Of a stretch of 64,000 bases of DNA, positions 1 through 8,956 are shown in pieces. Positions within the stretch are counted from its first letter, which is position 1, and every line of letters begins with the position of its first letter. Under the pieces are notes generated by a model. It was not told the origin of the DNA, made no database searches, and was given only the letters and a program-made list of their open reading frames with translations. This stretch comes from Acerihabitans sp047324305 (GTDB lineage Bacteria > Pseudomonadota > Gammaproteobacteria > Enterobacterales > Enterobacteriaceae). The translations under genes and the position numbers were made by a program. Location of the stretch: contig NZ_CP178740.1 of the NCBI RefSeq assembly GCF_047324305.1, positions 3,782,001 through 3,846,000 of the forward strand, in the 5' to 3' direction.

Positions 1-263
1 AGCGTTACGACAGCGACCGCCAGCAGAAAGTGAGTTAATGCCGTTGCTGGTTAGGTTACCCGTTTGCAAAACCACCAGGGCCAACTGGTGCTTGGCAGCA
101 AAGCCAGTTGCGTAAATTGTCATGTATGATCGTGGGCAGCTCAGCGAGAGGTGACTCTCAGGGCGCCACTGATATCGGGATGGCGGCGTCGTTGGCACCG
201 CTACAATGAACCCTATAGCACCTGACGTATTAAAACGGCACTGTTAAGCGGGTGTTCTGACGC
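1..263. other. left-edge stretch without a clear gene
   Basis: No convincing gene is visible. A short open frame on the + strand from base 3 to a TAA at 36-38 could be the last codons of a gene cut by the window edge (it would end in RYDSDRQQKVS), but eleven residues are too few to identify it. The remainder has no long frame with a ribosome binding site. Confidence 0.3.
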
Positions 264-467
264 CTATCTCACGTATTGCCATACGGTTGGGGGGACCTTG
301 TCATACAGTTTTCCCATCGTCAGCTCCGCAAGGCGGTGATCCGCCGCACCGTAGAATTCGACCAGTTCCGCTTCCGGCAGTCTATCCTTCATATGTTCGA
401 CGACTTTTTCCAGCGTTTCAACCGTATTGCAGCGCCTCAGCCTCATTAAAAAATCAACTTTACCCAT
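264..467 (-). CDS. hha: Hha/YmoA-family nucleoid modulator
   Basis: A 67-residue protein matching the Hha/YmoA family along its whole length: the MRLRRC segment near the N-terminus, AADHRLAELT in the middle and KLYDKVP before a C-terminal tryptophan are all characteristic. Family members bind H-NS and help silence horizontally acquired and virulence genes. The LAELTMGKLYDK block is closer to Hha than to the shorter paralogue Cnu/YdgT. The usual partner gene tomB is not beside it, so this may be a stand-alone paralogue. The ATG has only a weak upstream purine run. Membership in the family is near certain; which paralogue it is remains less so. Confidence 0.9.
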   Translation of the reverse strand: MGKVDFLMRLRRCNTVETLEKVVEHMKDRLPEAELVEFYGAADHRLAELTMGKLYDKVPPTVWQYVR

Positions 468-1154
468 AAAATTGCATTTATCCGTTAAAAAGAGATGATA
501 ATCTCAGAAAATGAATTGGTTATGATTGCCGGGATATTATCAGCATCAAAATACCCGCGCGGCGAATCGGAATAAAATACGCAGCCCGTTTACCTTCTTC
601 CGGGCGTTAATCATCAGCGTCTGGTAAACATGCATCTTGGATCTATGTAATATAGAAACTAACCATTCATTACCGGCATAGCCGTCCCAAAGAGGGCTAG
701 CATAACAGCTTCTTGGCAGCTTGGATAATGATCGCTATAAAAATATCCATTTTGCGAGGGATATTAAGTTTTTAAGCGGGCGTCTATTATAAGTTACATT
801 AGATGATGCAACGGGAAAACGATATAAACCCTATAGTTAGCATGGGGATAGGGTTGAAATGTTATAAAAACCTTTCGCGGTTAATTTATTTTAATAACAG
901 AGAGCCCACGGCTCGAGGTAAAAATAAAATAAGGTTTTAATATTTAATGTCACTTTTTTTGATTTTCTTTCAATGGCCTTTTACTAAATTAATTACTCTG
1001 TTTACCGGCGACTAACACCGGGCCAGCGTTTTCGTTATGAAGGCTAATGATGCCAAGGCCATCTGCACTCTATCGCGCCGGCATGGCAGTGCCCGGTGTG
1101 GCATCGTCTGTTTGCTCCTGTCACCGGGCAGATGTTTGCGAGGGTTATAGACCT
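468..1154. other. AT-rich gap between hha and yccJ
   Basis: Nearly 700 bases with no reading frame that looks coding on either strand. The sequence is AT-rich, especially 730-1000, with many stops. The + strand frame that begins at 1047 is the antisense shadow of yccJ. Upstream control sequences for hha probably lie here, but no specific site could be assigned. Confidence 0.5.
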
Positions 1155-1364
1155 CTAAACGTTTTTTCGTTCAACCCTTTCCTCACCCCAAAAAAGCGTG
1201 TCTTTCGAGGTTTTGGCGAAAGCGATTTCCAGCGCTTCATCACTGCCATCTTCCCAAATTTTCTGCGCCAGGGCCTCATCGTTATCAGCGACCTGGAAGA
1301 TAGCTTCGGCAATTTCAAGGGACGTTTCCCGAATCTCAGCCCATGCTTGTATGTTATCCGCCAT
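1155..1364 (-). CDS. yccJ: YccJ family protein
   Basis: A 69-residue acidic protein of unknown biochemical role. It closely matches E. coli YccJ: EIAEAIFQVAD, KIWEDGSDEALE, then FAKTSKDTLFWGE and the terminal ERKNV. Its start is supported by an AAGGAG ribosome binding site just upstream. It lies downstream of wrbA on the same strand, the same pairing as in E. coli, where the two form a stationary-phase/stress operon. The product is about six residues shorter at its N-terminus than the E. coli protein. Confidence 0.9.
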   Translation of the reverse strand: MADNIQAWAEIRETSLEIAEAIFQVADNDEALAQKIWEDGSDEALEIAFAKTSKDTLFWGEERVERKNV

Positions 1365-1540
1365 GGTTTCTCCTTAATGCGTTTTATAAGGTGGGTGGGT
1401 GCGAGGCATATACCTATTAATGATACAACCTGAACTATAGTGCAATTACGGGCAGACCGCCTTCCAGCCCGCATGGCCTGACAAGCGGCGCCGTGTTGGG
1501 GAACGGCGCTCGCGGCTGGCGCAACAAGGCGGGTCAGGGA

Positions 1541-2140
1541 TCAGCTTTTCATTTTTAACGTAATACCGGCGACATATTCGCCCTGGTAACGGGCAATATC
1601 CAATTCCGGGGCCGAAGGCTGGCGCGATCCGTCTCCTCCCGCAAGCGTCGACGCGCCATAGGGCGTCCCTCCCCGCACCTGCGAGATATCAAACAGCTGT
1701 TTAGCGCCGTAGCCGATAGGCACCAGAATAAAGCCGTGATGGGCAAGCGTCGTCCAGGTAGAGGTAATGGTATGTTCTTGTCCGCCGCCGGTGCCGGTGG
1801 AGGTAAATACGCTGCCTATCTTGCCGTAAAGCGCTCCGGCGGCCCATAAAGCGCCGGTTTGGTCGAGAAAAGTACGCATTTGTCCGCTCATATTGCCAAA
1901 GCGGGTAGGAGTGCCAAAAATGATGGCGTCATAATCGGCCAGCTCCTGCGGCCTGGCTTCAGGGACATCTGGGCTGGATTTTCCTCCCGCCTGCGCAAAC
2001 AGGTCCGGCGGCATGGTTTCAGGCACCCGTTTTACGGTGACCTCGGCGCCACTTACCTTGCGCGCACCTTCGGCAACCGCCTGGGCCATGGTGGCGATGT
2101 GACCGTACATAGAATAATAAAGTACCAGAATCTTAGCCAT
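1541..2140 (-). CDS. wrbA: NAD(P)H:quinone oxidoreductase WrbA
   Basis: A 199-residue flavodoxin-like protein, the full length of WrbA. It opens with the FMN phosphate-binding loop (YYSMYGHIATMA) and keeps the WrbA hallmarks PTRFGNMSGQM near residue 80, STGTGGGQE near residue 115 and a late RGGTPYGAST segment. WrbA is a tetrameric FMN enzyme that reduces quinones by two electrons, limiting redox cycling under stress. An AAGGAAG site precedes the ATG. yccJ follows on the same strand about 180 bases downstream, so cotranscription is plausible. Confidence 0.96.
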   Translation of the reverse strand: MAKILVLYYSMYGHIATMAQAVAEGARKVSGAEVTVKRVPETMPPDLFAQAGGKSSPDVPEARPQELADYDAIIFGTPTRFGNMSGQMRTFLDQTGALWAAGALYGKIGSVFTSTGTGGGQEHTITSTWTTLAHHGFILVPIGYGAKQLFDISQVRGGTPYGASTLAGGDGSRQPSAPELDIARYQGEYVAGITLKMKS

Positions 2141-2642
2141 ATAAGTGCTTCCTTATCGGTGAGAAGATAGGGCATCAGCCTGCTGATGCCTTGATCGGTG
2201 GGATGATAGGGTATCGCCTGATCCTGCCTGATGAATCCGCCTGATTGTCTTTAACCATAATAGTTTAGCCACACTATGCAAATGAATTATAATGGATTGG
2301 TTTTGCGGTGGCTGGCCTTACGATGAAAAGGGTATTCATAAAGCCGATAAATGATAATAAATATTTCTGATTCCCAGGGGCAATAGTAATGCCTTTCGAT
2401 AAAATTTATTTAGGTTCAATGCATTACATTAGCCCGTTGAAATAATAAAGTTTTTTCATCGGTGTTTTGTTTCATATTATTAATATTTTGCCTGTCGGCT
2501 GCAGGATTAGCTATACTGTTTATCAAGGCGTTGGTAATACGCTGTTTGATTTTGTGAACCAGCGTCTTAATGAAGATAATGCTTCAAGATGATTATCTTC
2601 ATTATGCCCTATGATTCTCTTAACTTAACTCGGAGGTTAACA
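2141..2642. other. divergent intergenic region wrbA / ymdF
   Basis: About 500 AT-rich bases separating the divergently read wrbA and ymdF genes. Both promoters should be here, and stress or stationary-phase control would be expected from the E. coli orthologues, but I could not assign a convincing -35/-10 pair. No coding frame is seen. Confidence 0.5.
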
Positions 2643-2816
2643 ATGACCGAACATCGTGGCGGTTCAGGTAACTTTGCGGAAGATCGTGAAAGAGCATCAG
2701 AAGCAGGCAGGAAAGGAGGTCAGCACAGCGGGGGAAATTTCAAAAATGACCCGCAGCGTGCGTCCAGAGCCGGTGAAAAAGGCGGCCGCAGCAGTAATAG
2801 CGGACGCCAGTCTTAA
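2643..2816 (+). CDS. ymdF: KGG-repeat stress protein YmdF
   Basis: A 57-residue, glycine- and lysine-rich hydrophilic protein with two KGG repeat units: SEAGRKGGQHSGGNF and SRAGEKGGRSS. It begins MTEHRGGSGNFAEDRE, as in E. coli YmdF/YciG proteins, which are small general-stress proteins needed for flagellum-related functions in some strains. The frame stays open upstream, but a strong GGAGG seven bases before this ATG fixes the start. wrbA, yccJ and ymdF are neighbours in E. coli too, supporting the ymdF assignment over the second copy at 5481-5651. A strong terminator follows. Confidence 0.92.
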   Translation: MTEHRGGSGNFAEDRERASEAGRKGGQHSGGNFKNDPQRASRAGEKGGRSSNSGRQS

Positions 2817-2839
2817 ACCGCAATGGACATGACCACTGG

Positions 2840-2866
2840 CCGCCGGGGAAACCCGGCGGTTTTTTT
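2840..2866 (+). terminator. rho-independent terminator of ymdF
   Basis: Perfect 8-bp GC stem (CCGCCGGG / CCCGGCGG) closed by a GAAA tetraloop and followed by seven T residues, 24 bases after the ymdF stop codon. Confidence 0.93.
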
Positions 2867-2971
2867 ATGCGTCAAAATTTTTTTGCGAGCAGCGGGTGCT
2901 GGTTATTATTGGGAAGCAGGCCAATTCAGGTTCGACCCCACGGTTTTTCACAGGCGAGCCGGTCGCGCGTA

Positions 2972-3229
2972 TTATGCCGGCAGATAACTGACGGAATGCT
3001 CCGGGCTTTCGCTTTTCGCATCAATCACTACACTCCATAACCCGCTGTATGGCACGCCCAGATAGGCTGTCGCCCGGTTGCTGACCCCGGGGATATCGCT
3101 GAATCCCAGGGCGGATGGCTCGGTAGGCTGCTGATTTTCACAGAGCAAATGAATATTGCATTTCTGGGAACAATGGACAACAACCGTGTCGCCACCAAAT
3201 AGTTTCAGCCGCGTGCGAATAATGGACAT
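2972..3229 (-). CDS. DUF1883-like small protein
   Basis: An 85-residue protein beginning MSIIRTRLKLFGGDTVVV. The pattern of a short beta-rich domain, an internal hydrophobic LGVPYSG stretch and a late WSVVIDA segment matches my recollection of the DUF1883 family, small bacterial proteins of unknown function. The frame extends upstream to 3307, but a GGGAG site lies directly ahead of the internal ATG at 3229, so that start was chosen. It stands alone with wide gaps on both sides. Family assignment is tentative. Confidence 0.6.
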   Translation of the reverse strand: MSIIRTRLKLFGGDTVVVHCSQKCNIHLLCENQQPTEPSALGFSDIPGVSNRATAYLGVPYSGLWSVVIDAKSESPEHSVSYLPA

Positions 3230-3901
3230 GGAAAAACTCCCGATCTCAATGATGAATTTTAGATAATGCAGCATTTGCGTGAAGCGCATCACTGACATAA
3301 CCAACAAACCACTGACCTTATAAAATCATTGAGTGGGCATAAATTTAATGACTTTAATCAAATTTTGTTGAGTTTAAAAAAAATAGTTGAATAAAAGCGC
3401 CCGCACTTGCGACAAGAGCGCGTCGTGACGTACAAAACCTGTCAATGGAGTCGCATATGGCCTGGCACGATCCTGTCCTTTGCCCATCATAAGGCCTTAT
3501 GTACCCTGAAAGGTAACTGTCATCATGTCCTGAATTTTTCTCTGGTGCCAACGCCCGGCACCGGGCCGGCCCTTTCCGCCAACCCGGGATGTTGACCGGC
3601 GCTTATTGCCTGGCGCCGGCGTTGTGTGCAGGAACATCTATGCCTGCATCTTATGCCGGCGGGCAGATCCCGTCGTTTATGTTTACCTGCGCTTTGCACA
3701 TTACCCTCTTTGTCGTAAGCAAAAAACGGTGGGGCGTCAGGCCAGCTAACCGGTGTGTGCCAGCGTAATGGCCAGTCATCGCGTAACAGGTCAGAACTCA
3801 CCGACCTATAACGGCTTTATTATGCTTAGGTTGAACTCTGGTCAGGTAGATATAGACGTCAAAAATAGCACGCTGCGAGATAGTGAGGACTTAAAAATTT
3901 A
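3230..3901. other. intergenic region without a clear gene
   Basis: Short overlapping frames occur on both strands (for example 3354-3551 and 3523-3801 on the - strand), but none has a ribosome binding site, a recognisable motif or a plausible composition. The middle (3540-3790) is more GC-rich than the flanks and might be the eroded remains of a gene; no ancestor was recognised. The 3' end should hold the promoter of the AraC-type gene. Confidence 0.4.
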
Positions 3902-4621
3902 ATGGACGTTATGCATTTTATTCTTTTCAAAAAAAATGGTTCGTTACGTGTTGAAGGGGAATGCCATATTATTAAAAAAAATTATATTGTCGTGGCGGAC
4001 CAGAGAATTATCACCGGTAAACAAGATAATGACGATGCAGTCTTTATCCGCTGTTACCCGGCAGACTTATTACACTTACGTCAGGACATTATTTTCGAGG
4101 AAAATTCTCTAACAGATTCTAGGTATGCAAATAAAATCTTGTATCGGTCATTCCCTATTGATAGTTTGATTATCGAAAGTACAGAAAAACTCATGCGTAT
4201 GGCAAACAGTTTACCGAGCTGCTTTTTGTACCTCTATTGCCTTGGCATTGACAAATGTTATTTTTCGCACCTGTTGCGTCAATTTGTCGGCGTCAATATG
4301 AATAATACGTTACTGGACTTTTTTGAACAAAATTACCTGAAACAGTGGGCCGTGGCCAGATATGCCAGGGAGCTGGGCATTTCCCCCCCAAAATTGAACG
4401 TTGTCTTTTATCAACAATACGGGATGCCGATCAAACAGTGGTTAATGGAAAAACGGCTCAAGAAAAGCGGTGAGCTGCTTCTCAGCACCACGCTGCGCGT
4501 GGCGGATATTGCTCTGGAGTGTGGTTTTAGCAGCCATGCACATTTTTCCGCCTTATTCCGCAGGCGTTTCCAGATTTGTCCGTCGCTATTTCGTACCATG
4601 GCAAAAAAAACCGCAAAATGA
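3902..4621 (+). CDS. AraC-family transcriptional regulator
   Basis: A 239-residue protein whose last third is an AraC/XylS DNA-binding domain: a first helix-turn-helix near residues 148-175 (WAVARYARELGISPPKLN) and a second near 198-225 (LRVADIALECGFSSHAHFS), followed by the FRRRFQICPSLFR signature. The N-terminal half is short and lacks an obvious cupin. This layout resembles the GadX/AppY type of AraC proteins, many of which control acid-stress or envelope genes, but targets cannot be read from sequence. An alternative ATG lies nine bases in. AT-rich composition suggests acquired DNA. Confidence 0.85.
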   Translation: MDVMHFILFKKNGSLRVEGECHIIKKNYIVVADQRIITGKQDNDDAVFIRCYPADLLHLRQDIIFEENSLTDSRYANKILYRSFPIDSLIIESTEKLMRMANSLPSCFLYLYCLGIDKCYFSHLLRQFVGVNMNNTLLDFFEQNYLKQWAVARYARELGISPPKLNVVFYQQYGMPIKQWLMEKRLKKSGELLLSTTLRVADIALECGFSSHAHFSALFRRRFQICPSLFRTMAKKTAK

Positions 4622-4749
4622 TCTGTCATCAACATGGCTAATATGTAATCGCCTTTGTTAACAAGTGGTTAAGTGTGGCCATAATTCCACCAAATATAAG
4701 CTGCCAAACGCGTGTTTGCGCATTTTTGTTATAAAACACCACGAAGCGT

Positions 4750-4778
4750 TTGACAGGAGGGCTCAACTAGAGAATAAT
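4750..4778 (+). promoter_or_regulatory. sigma-70 promoter of tRNA-Lys
   Basis: A perfect -35 (TTGACA, 4750-4755), a 17-base spacer and a near-consensus -10 (AATAAT, 4773-4778). A GC-rich discriminator (GCACGGCG) follows, as is usual for stringently controlled stable-RNA promoters. The tRNA begins 11 bases after the -10 element. Confidence 0.85.
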
Positions 4779-4788
4779 GCACGGCGTT

Positions 4789-4864
<76 letters not shown>

Positions 4865-5480
4865 ACAACCCCCTCCCTGTTGTGATCTGTATTACAATTT
4901 TAGACTCACCAAAACCCCAATATCGCCTCACGGCAATCCTGTATCCGCGAATAAAAATACCGCACATTATTAGTTCGGCTTATTATTTAAGCAGGCATAA
5001 CATAATGTATGCGAATATCCTAAAAGTGTCGATATCGCTATCACGCCAACTTTTTTAAATCCATTATGGGTTTGTGGGAGAAGTTTTTTGTCGATTTCCC
5101 AGGCTGTCGTCGTGTGAATGAATGCATGCTGATTAAAAACTAATCAAAAAGTCAATGTTTACCTGATGACTGCTTCAGTGATGGCGAGTTTCAGCATGCG
5201 GTGTGAATAAGTGAGTATGGCCATATCACAAAGGCGTTGAATCCGGCGCTATACATGATCTGAAGGTAAAGTTTTCGTGGGTGCCAGGCTGTTAAAGGCG
5301 TGGGAGTTGCAAAATTTAATGCCCTTTCGCAGAGTGAAAGGGCATCGGTGATTGCTCTATTTTAATTTTACAGGCATGGATAAGTCCTTAAACATTTATT
5401 AAAATAGAGAATAAATCCGGGCTATAAGAATCTTGGGCAGGAGATTGCCATAACCCGCGGTGGGCAGAGATGAGCGGCCA
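4865..5480. other. AT-rich gap after tRNA-Lys
   Basis: No gene is visible in about 600 bases. The stretch contains one clear inverted repeat, listed separately. No integrase or phage remnant accompanies the tRNA, which would be a typical attachment site. Confidence 0.5.
5319..5345. repeat. 10-bp inverted repeat (hairpin)
   Basis: ATGCCCTTTC and GAAAGGGCAT, perfectly complementary, separated by a 7-base loop. It is not followed by a strong T run on either strand, so it could be a weak terminator, a protein site or part of an untranslated RNA. Confidence 0.55.
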
Positions 5481-5651
5481 TTATTTATGGCTGCTGGAAC
5501 CGCCTTTTTTACCAGCTTCAGATGCCTTTTCAGGATTGTTTTTGAAGCCACCGCCGCCGCTGCCGCTCTTCTGGCCGCCTTTTTTACCCGCTTCCGACGC
5601 TTTTTGTTTATCATCAGAGAAGTTACCGTTACTACCACGATGTTCTGCCAT
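5481..5651 (-). CDS. KGG-repeat stress protein (YciG-like)
   Basis: A 56-residue protein starting MAEHRGSNGNFSDD with two KGG units, SEAGKKGGQKSG and SEAGKKGGSSS, joined by a glycine run, and ending SHK. It is a second member of the same family as the gene at 2643-2816 and lies on the opposite strand. Its best counterpart is E. coli YciG or YmdF, induced in stationary phase. It was found by translating this strand directly because it is under 60 codons. A glycine- and lysine-rich, probably disordered protein; function is unknown. Confidence 0.88.
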   Translation of the reverse strand: MAEHRGSNGNFSDDKQKASEAGKKGGQKSGSGGGGFKNNPEKASEAGKKGGSSSHK

Positions 5652-6189
5652 AATACTCACCTAAATTTATTAAAAACGATTAATAAGATTCATCTGAAGA
5701 ATGGCAATAAAAATAGCGCCAAACCCAGATGATGAGTTGGTGGTATAAGTAATCCTTATCACCAGTAAATAAAGGTTAGAAGAGCTGGCGTAAAAGCGCA
5801 AATTTACATTTTGTTTGCGAATAATCTTACCATTTTTATATGGTATTGATTCCTTGTAGAAAATTTAAGTTTTGATCAATACCGCTAATAACGTTACTCC
5901 GTTGAATTTACATAGCAATATGAATTATTTTTATTGGCAAGTATTTGGCATTATGTTTTAATTCAATAATATCAATGCGTTAACTTTAATATAACTTTAA
6001 GTAATTATCTAAATGGAAAATTATTATTTATAATAAGTACTAGGTTTAATGACATTTTCACTTAGGGAAAATACTGTCAAGCGCACGCAGGGCTGGCGCA
6101 GCGCCGGGTCAGGAATGTGCTGGATAGCATCAGAAAACTGGCAACGAGGAAAAATATCAAATTGCGGCTAATGGGCCACTAGCTGGACA
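5652..6189. other. AT-rich intergenic region
   Basis: Very AT-rich (notably 5820-6060) with no coding frame. It must hold the promoter of the YciG-like gene read leftwards. No assignable sites were found. Confidence 0.45.
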
Positions 6190-6223
6190 TAAAACCGGAT
6201 GGCGGAAATAAGCGGCATCCGGT
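6190..6223 (-). terminator. probable terminator of the 6256-6438 gene
   Basis: On the - strand, ACCGGATG and CATCCGGT form an 8-bp stem with a 14-base loop followed by TTTT, 33 bases past the stop codon of the small hydrophilic protein gene. The loop is long, so moderate confidence. Confidence 0.55.
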
Positions 6224-6255
6224 ATAACGTTTAACACATACCTACAAAAAATGAA

Positions 6256-6438
6256 TTATTTATGTTTATTTTCGTGGGATTTTTTGTTTTGTTCTCTGTC
6301 ATGACCCTGCTTGGTTTGTGCGGGTTGCGCGTTGCCTGCTTCGTTGCCGGCAGACCGGTTTTCGTTCTTGCCGTTCTTTAGCTCAGCAGTGGACGCATTG
6401 TTTTTTTTGCTTGAATTTTCAACAGGTTTCTTGGACAT
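6256..6438 (-). CDS. small hydrophilic protein, unknown
   Basis: A 60-residue, extremely polar protein rich in Asn, Lys, Gln, Glu and Ser with no hydrophobic core, so probably disordered. An AAGGAA ribosome binding site lies at good distance before the ATG and a hairpin follows the stop, both supporting a real gene. Its composition resembles the neighbouring KGG stress proteins, though the repeat motif itself is absent. I do not recognise the family. A role in stress protection would be a guess. Confidence 0.6.
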   Translation of the reverse strand: MSKKPVENSSKKNNASTAELKNGKNENRSAGNEAGNAQPAQTKQGHDREQNKKSHENKHK

Positions 6439-6887
6439 GCTTATTCCTTAACCATAGATAACGACATTTGCCACTCTAAATGGGTTGGCCTACGAATACT
6501 GCGCCCTTCAGCGGCCGTTATTATGGATGTAGATCAATTTTTTTGTTATTGACGGGATTTCTTAGCAATGCCGACGATGTGTTTTATGCTGTGGCTCCTT
6601 GGTTCTCGTGGCGGTGGGAAGCAAACCCTCAGGGCAATTACAGGCTTATGTTATGAATAGTGATGCGATACCGGTCGTTACTGTCAGGCGTTCACGCCGG
6701 CCCATCCTAAAAAAGATCTCTTGCAAAATAAAAAGCTAAAGATTATAGTGTATAATAATTATACTTGTTATTATTTTATGGTTGATTTCGCATCATGTCA
6801 TGCCTGTTTATGATATTAGACATATAGTATGGTTGCGTCGTAGTTTATTTTCCGGCGCAGGGTCTTTTACTCGACATAAGCATTCAG
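6439..6887. other. divergent intergenic region
   Basis: About 450 bases between the small hydrophilic gene and the AraC-type gene, which are read away from each other. AT-rich near 6730-6800 (TATAGTGTATAATAATTATAC contains several -10-like hexamers). No coding frame seen. Confidence 0.45.
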
Positions 6888-7919
6888 ATGACTAACCACA
6901 GCAGTCGTATTATCCTCGATAAATCCCTTGCGACAGAAGGCATTACATCTAAAGTCGATCGTTGGCGCTCGGGTGTTAACGCCGCCTTGCTTGAATCCAA
7001 TTTTTCGCATAGCCAGGCTGAACAGCTTACCTGGAGTGTCGAGGCTCATCATTTTGATGTGTTTATTTGCGGGCGACTGAGGTCTACTGGCCAAAGTCTC
7101 ATTAATTTACCGCACAAATATGATAATTTAAATGACCATTTTATTTTGATGGTCGTGGTAGAGGGGGGTATTGAAGGCAAAGCGGGGTATGTTGATATTG
7201 AGCTTTCCCCTGGGGATATTATTTTACTCGACGTATTGCAGCCGATTAAAATGCAGATGAAAGAAGGGCGCAAGTCGAATTATGTCGATGTCCTTTACGT
7301 GGCTATCCCGCGCGCGCTGCTCTCGGAAATTGATGATTGCTGTCAACTACACGGAAAAATAATTCCCCAAAAAGATTTCCTGAGCCGCCTTATCGCCACT
7401 AATATTGCCGCCTTGATGAGCCACAGTGCTAATTTCAGCGACAGTGAGGTAAACCAGGTTGCAAGGCCTGTGATCGACTTTGTTATTTCAGCCATACGCT
7501 CTACTCACGCAATCATTCAGCCCATCATGATGGACACGAAAATACATATCATCACGCGGATTTGCGACTTTATTCAAGAGCATCTCCGTTTGCCGGCGCT
7601 CGGCGCGGAATTGATCTGTCAAAAATTCGGTTTGTCGCGCTCCTCGCTTTACCGGTTGTTTGAACCTTTTGGCGGCATTGTCGCCCATATCCGCAAAAAG
7701 AGAATCGTCGCCGCAACGCGAATGTTACTTAAACCGCAATATCGACAGTGGAAGGTGGCCGAAATCGCCTATTACTGGCAGTTTGAACCGGCCGCGTTTA
7801 ACCGTCTGTTTTTCTCCGCTTATGGCCTGACGCCCAACCAGGCGCGCAAAGAGCATCACGAATTGTGGGCGCTGGAAAATATGAACGAATCGCAAGTAGT
7901 CTGGCTACGCTCACTTTGA
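6888..7919 (+). CDS. AraC-family transcriptional regulator (FeaR/NimR-like layout)
   Basis: A 343-residue regulator. Residues 40-200 form a beta-rich sensory region (GDIILLDVLQPIKMQ is typical of the AraC_binding_2 class). The C-terminal 100 residues are the DNA-binding domain, with a first helix-turn-helix at LGAELICQKFGLSRSSLYRL and a second at WKVAEIAYYWQFEPAAFNR, then FSAYGLTPNQAR. Proteins of this layout often activate a catabolic operon next door, yet no such operon is adjacent, so its target is unknown. The ATG lacks a strong ribosome binding site. Confidence 0.88.
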   Translation: MTNHSSRIILDKSLATEGITSKVDRWRSGVNAALLESNFSHSQAEQLTWSVEAHHFDVFICGRLRSTGQSLINLPHKYDNLNDHFILMVVVEGGIEGKAGYVDIELSPGDIILLDVLQPIKMQMKEGRKSNYVDVLYVAIPRALLSEIDDCCQLHGKIIPQKDFLSRLIATNIAALMSHSANFSDSEVNQVARPVIDFVISAIRSTHAIIQPIMMDTKIHIITRICDFIQEHLRLPALGAELICQKFGLSRSSLYRLFEPFGGIVAHIRKKRIVAATRMLLKPQYRQWKVAEIAYYWQFEPAAFNRLFFSAYGLTPNQARKEHHELWALENMNESQVVWLRSL

Positions 7920-7979
7920 AGGCCAAGGTTCGGCTCACTATCATCCAAGCCCTGGCGTTCGCGTTATCGCAGATTCATA

Positions 7980-8153
7980 TCAGGGTTTGGTACTCGAACC
8001 GCAAGAACAGGTTACCAGGCTGCTGCAAGTACAATTTCCGACATTTTGCGGGCTGCCTTGTGGCACCGGATCGGAAGAGGCCCGGGGTTCAACGCAGCCA
8101 GTAAGAATCGATCCCGCCAGCGCAATCATCGCTAAAAACAATGCCTTTTTCAT
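7980..8153 (-). CDS. small cysteine-rich lipoprotein, unknown
   Basis: A 57-residue protein read by hand on this strand. MKKALFLAMIALAGSILTGC is a signal peptide with an LTGC lipobox, so Cys20 should be lipidated. The mature part is only 37 residues and carries four more cysteines in a CTC-x5-CSC arrangement. A CAGGAG site eight bases before the ATG strongly supports translation. I do not recognise a family. The paired cysteines could form disulfides in the periplasm or bind metal. It lies between an AraC-type gene on the other strand and ydgC. Confidence 0.75.
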   Translation of the reverse strand: MKKALFLAMIALAGSILTGCVEPRASSDPVPQGSPQNVGNCTCSSLVTCSCGSSTKP

Positions 8154-8259
8154 CGTTTACTCCTGCCATTTTTTTTGATTATAGCCTGCTTTTAATTAAA
8201 TCCAGTATGGATTTCGCCATGAAATCAATACGAAAATAAGATTGATAGCGGTAAGGCGG

Positions 8260-8604
8260 TCAACCCGCGGCATAATAGCGTTGCCAAACGATGATCACCA
8301 GCAAGGCGGCGGCCGTCCAGCATAAGACCGCACCAAATAAGGCATAGGGCAGCCGCCAGGAACCGATAAGAAAATACAGGGAGATAAGATAGATCAGGTA
8401 GGGGATCACCGCCCAAATGCCGAACAGGATGGTGGTGCGCAGCGCATCGATGCCGCGCTCGCCGCCGACAATATAATGCGCGATAAGCGCAAAGGTGGGA
8501 AAGAGGGGAAGCAGTCCGGCAAGATAATAGTTGCGCGTTTTTGACAGCACCCCGATTAATACGACAATTGCGGCGCCCAACAAGGCTTTCAGTAATAAAT
8601 TCAT
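8260..8604 (-). CDS. ydgC: GlpM-family inner membrane protein YdgC
   Basis: A 114-residue membrane protein with about four hydrophobic segments. The block TRNYYLAGLLPLFPTFALIA followed by HYIVGGERG is nearly the same as in E. coli YdgC, of the GlpM family. A Pseudomonas homologue has been linked to alginate production, but its function in enterobacteria is unknown. Monocistronic in appearance. Confidence 0.92.
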   Translation of the reverse strand: MNLLLKALLGAAIVVLIGVLSKTRNYYLAGLLPLFPTFALIAHYIVGGERGIDALRTTILFGIWAVIPYLIYLISLYFLIGSWRLPYALFGAVLCWTAAALLVIIVWQRYYAAG

Positions 8605-8731
8605 GGAATCACTAACGTACTTGAAGTCAGGATTGGCATTTTAGCATGGTTTACTTCAGGTCCGCTGTGGCCTATGGCGCTTACCCTGGCATCGGTTAAG
8701 AGGCACCCTGCCAGGGTATGCGCCTGAACGA

Positions 8732-8956
8732 CTACTGCTTATAGGCGTACTTGATCTGTTTTATCGTATTGCTGAAGACATCCGCCTGCGCCGGGTCTTC
8801 CAGCTCGGTGATATATTTTTCCATCTTGATAATGACTTTGCCCGCGTCGGCTTGTCCCATGGCTTTGAGTATCAATGTCACCATGGCCTTCATGCAATTG
8901 AGCTCCTGCGCCAGAACGGCGTTATCATTGTCGGTGGAAAATTCAACATTGCCCAT
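8732..8956 (-). CDS. yecF: DUF2594 family protein YecF
   Basis: A 74-residue soluble helical protein. LNCMKAMVTLILKAMGQADAG followed by a C-terminal FSNTIKQIKYAYKQ matches E. coli YecF. CCAGGAG precedes the ATG. It is divergent from uvrY, as in E. coli; the sdiA regulator gene usually found on its other side is absent here. Function unknown. Confidence 0.93.
   Translation of the reverse strand: MGNVEFSTDNDNAVLAQELNCMKAMVTLILKAMGQADAGKVIIKMEKYITELEDPAQADVFSNTIKQIKYAYKQ

Noticed and set aside
3354..3801. Two overlapping - strand frames in the 3.2-3.9 kb gap
   Set aside because: No start signal or motif and unusual composition; likely chance.
5319..5345. Hairpin considered as a terminator for an unseen gene
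   Set aside because: No T run on the + strand and only a weak one on the - strand; kept as an inverted repeat only.
5399..5638. 79-codon basic Ala/Lys/Arg frame on the - strand
   Set aside because: It is the wrong frame of the YciG-like gene at 5481-5651, whose KGG repeats are plain in the neighbouring frame.
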